Positions 61,761 to 64,000 of a stretch of 64,000 nucleotides of DNA are shown here, piece by piece. This stretch comes from Rhea pennata (taxonomy: Eukaryota; Chordata; Aves; Rheiformes; Rheidae), in NCBI RefSeq assembly GCF_028389875.1, contig NC_084663.1:13406666-13470665 (forward strand). Direction: 5' to 3'. The notes below the pieces were generated by a model. That model saw only the letters and a list, made by a program, of their open reading frames with translations. It did not search any database and had not been told where the DNA came from. The translations under genes were made by a program, and so were the position numbers. Each line of letters opens with the position of its first letter. Position 1 is the stretch's first letter.

Positions 61761-61799
61761 TACTCTTTTCTGCCGGGCCCTATTATTTGGGCACACACA

Positions 61800-61828
61800 T
61801 CTTCCCTTACTTCAGAAGTAAGGGAAGA
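61800..61828. repeat. 29-bp near-perfect palindrome (14-bp arms, 1-bp centre)
   Basis: TCTTCCCTTACTTC (61800-61813), A, then GAAGTAAGGGAAGA (61815-61828) pair exactly. A partial continuation (CACACA against TGTGT) lies on either side. It falls in a short plus-strand frame of no known function. Confidence 0.95.
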
Positions 61829-62089
61829 CGTATGTGTATCCAAGATTTCTTTCTAAAAGTTAGTTGTGGCAATCACACTGAAGGTGTGGAGGAACGTGAA
61901 AAAGAAACAAGAGTAGGAAGGATGCTAAATTATGTATGTTGTGTAATCACCTTCCACAGCTTTTCCAGGAAAATCTTGACGAAGCTGCACTACTCTCACA
62001 GTGACTGAGTACCTCCCACTCAGTACATAAAGGAAGACAACTATGGACACAAGAACTTAGTTTTGGAGAGGTATCTATTTATACTTTAG

Positions 62090-62765
62090 AATATCTGGAA
62101 AAGTATGTGATAAACTGGCAATACTTGCAGATTACCAGAAATGTTTACAAAGTTAATTAGTATTATAAAAGAACACAAAAAGCTCCAAAGGCTGGCAAAA
62201 CTAAGCCAAAAAGCCATACAGACAAATAAAACTAAATGTTGATAAATGCATGACAATGCTGACTAGAAGGAATTCCTTCAACTACTCATAAACATAATGG
62301 ATTCTGCTTTTAAGGTAACTTCCCAAGAGAAAGGCCTAAGCATCATAGGAGAGAGCTAACTGAAGACACTTGTTCATTGCACACTGGCATTTAAAAGAAC
62401 AAATAAAATACAGAAGCTGTAAAAGAGCACTATACAATTTAGTGGTGATTCAAATATGTAATAAATACACACTTACCATGAGTACAATAAAATATAGGGA
62501 GATACAAAGAAGTTGTGCAATGAATGCAAAAGTACTGGGAACTTACAAGAGCTGCTAAAAAGTTGGACTCTTCTGTTTTGAAAGGAGACAATAAGAAAGG
62601 AAATGAAAAAGATATGTAAAATAATATACGTTGGAAAAAAGGTATATCAGGTATACCTATTTATAAGCGTTTTATAACAGCAAGAGTCATTCAAACAAGC
62701 TGAAAGGTAATAGATTGATGAGAGTATTTTCTGACACAGACAAAATGTCTTGCTCCACTTATCAC
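62090..62765 (+). mobile_element. ancient CR1 LINE fragment, central to C-terminal RT
   Basis: Seen: AAATGTTGATAAATGCATGACAA (the VDKCKVMH-type block), AAGAGAAAGGCCTAAGCATCATAG, GTTGGACTCTTCTGTTTTGAAAGG (the LGLFSLERR block), GATATGTAAAATAATATACG and CAAGAGTCATTCAAACAAGC then TGAAAGG (the RGHPMKL-type block), in CR1 order. No 3'UTR is found, so the copy is broken at its right end. Confidence 0.72.
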
Positions 62766-64000
62766 AAGATACCACCTTCCAGAATTTCAGCATATATCAG
62801 AATGAAAAACAGAAATTTATAAGAGACAGCAATGCTCACTAATAAGTGAAAGTAATAGATTAAGAGTTTTTTCTGTATACTAGACATTCCTTGCATCTTC
62901 TTATATAACATGTACCCATGGCTAAGATACCGAGCTAGCTTAGTATGACACTAATATTCCACAATGCTATATTTGGTTGACTGGTTAATTTATGTTTTTT
63001 TCAGTACTTTTAGCAGTTATATCTATATGCTTTTATGCATGTTCACAATTAAAATTAATTTGCAGACTCTTCCAAAGATCTGGTTGTTCCCAGTAGGTGG
63101 GAATAATTTCTTTCTGACATCAAATAATATAATTTGTCATTGTCTTGTCAAACTAGTACAATTACCTGACAGTATTCCACTAAAAATTTGCTTTGTTGAC
63201 AAAAAAAGTTACTTTCTTTAGTAATAACTGTTATGATTCAGAACTTAGTGACTGCTTTCTTCCAAAAATCTATGCATGCTCTTCTAAAATAAGAAGAATT
63301 CAATGATTTCATCTATAGCTATATAAACCTATTGTAATTACACTCAGTTTATCATTGTGGTACTGAAAGCAGAATTTAGTTGTGTATTTTTCCCTTGATT
63401 TGGTATTTATAACATTGCAAAAATAATATATGCATGTTCATGACTTGATTCTGTGACATTTACTAAGTCCCACTGAGCTGGGAATCAGGCTTATAAAACC
63501 AGACTCATGAGAATACATTTCCCAAGCCAGGTCAGTGAATAAAAGCGGCTCACATGAGTAAGGCTGTAAGAGTAGACTACTGGAGGGCAAGGTCAATGGT
63601 GAGTTTTGGCTGAGTCAGGGCTGGAGGATAAGGCCCTTATGAATCCTATAAATAGCTCATTGTTAGAAGAGGTCAGATTGAATTCTGAAAGTATTTTAGA
63701 AAAAGAAACCACTGCGTGACTAATGATGTACACCTACCCGACCCTTTCTGCTTATTAATGTGACATTTGTTTGGAACTAACACACATAATAAATAGAAGA
63801 TATTTTTAGGATGTGCCAGGGAAATGTATTCAGATTTTTAAAGAAGAATTTGAATGTATTTAAAATGTACTTTATCAAAGGATCTGTTGTTATGACATAC
63901 AAATGAGGTACTAAAAATTAGTAGTTTCTATTGATTCTAATGGAAACAGGAAATCAGGCAAACGATTCTAAGAATGGGATTTATTTACCTAAATCATATC
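62766..64000. other. intergenic, nothing recognised
   Basis: AT-rich sequence with short open frames only. No gene or repeat family is recognised up to the window edge. Confidence 0.7.

Noticed and set aside
1..64000. tRNA, rRNA, microRNA or CRISPR-like arrays
   Set aside because: I saw no convincing cloverleaf, rRNA segment, conserved miRNA hairpin or regularly spaced repeat array. The palindromes are simple-sequence or unique inverted repeats.

Overview
This window is vertebrate nuclear DNA, almost certainly from a bird. A young, 5'-truncated CR1 LINE lies at about 36.4-37.6 kb and ends in the avian 3' signature (ATTCTATGATTCT). Decayed older CR1 copies are scattered through the window, there are no mammalian SINEs, and the one recognisable protein gene has vertebrate intron-exon structure. 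Most of the short open frames in this AT-rich sequence are chance frames and are not listed as genes.

Left half (1-34.2 kb, minus strand): the 5' part of PTPN12 (PTP-PEST, a cytosolic protein tyrosine phosphatase). Five coding exons can be read directly: exon 1 at 34139-34237, exon 2 at 3920-4028, exon 3 at 2300-2376, exon 4 at 1106-1201 and exon 5 at 34-72. They join in frame into the first 140 residues, all with GT-AG junctions. Intron 1 is about 30.1 kb and introns 2-4 are 1.0-1.5 kb. The gene runs off the left edge before the catalytic Cys exon. Intron 1 holds one minus-strand CR1 3' fragment, homopolymer tracts, TA/TG/CA microsatellites (one a perfect 60-bp palindrome), a 33-bp tandem duplication and two small GC-rich patches.

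Centre (32.8-35.6 kb): a large CpG island carries PTPN12 exon 1, CCAAT and GC boxes on the PTPN12 strand, two oppositely facing ZNF143/THAP11-type motifs, and a YY1-type AAGATGGCGG element. This looks like a bidirectional promoter. The rightward side could make a short divergent transcript with a 103-codon frame and early AATAAA signals. No known protein was recognised there.

Right half (35.6-64 kb): a gene-poor intergenic region upstream of PTPN12. It contains the young CR1 (reverse transcriptase motif FANDT in place of FADDT, plus indels), at least four ancient plus-strand CR1 remnants (46.7-48.0, 59.6-60.0, 60.4-60.7 and 62.1-62.8 kb), an isolated GC-rich island at 50.2-50.56 kb, and next to it a 2.1-kb minus-strand run of overlapping coding-like frames (48.0-50.1 kb) that may be an unidentified decayed gene or retrocopy. 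No exon of GSAP, the expected head-to-head neighbour in mammals, was recognised.
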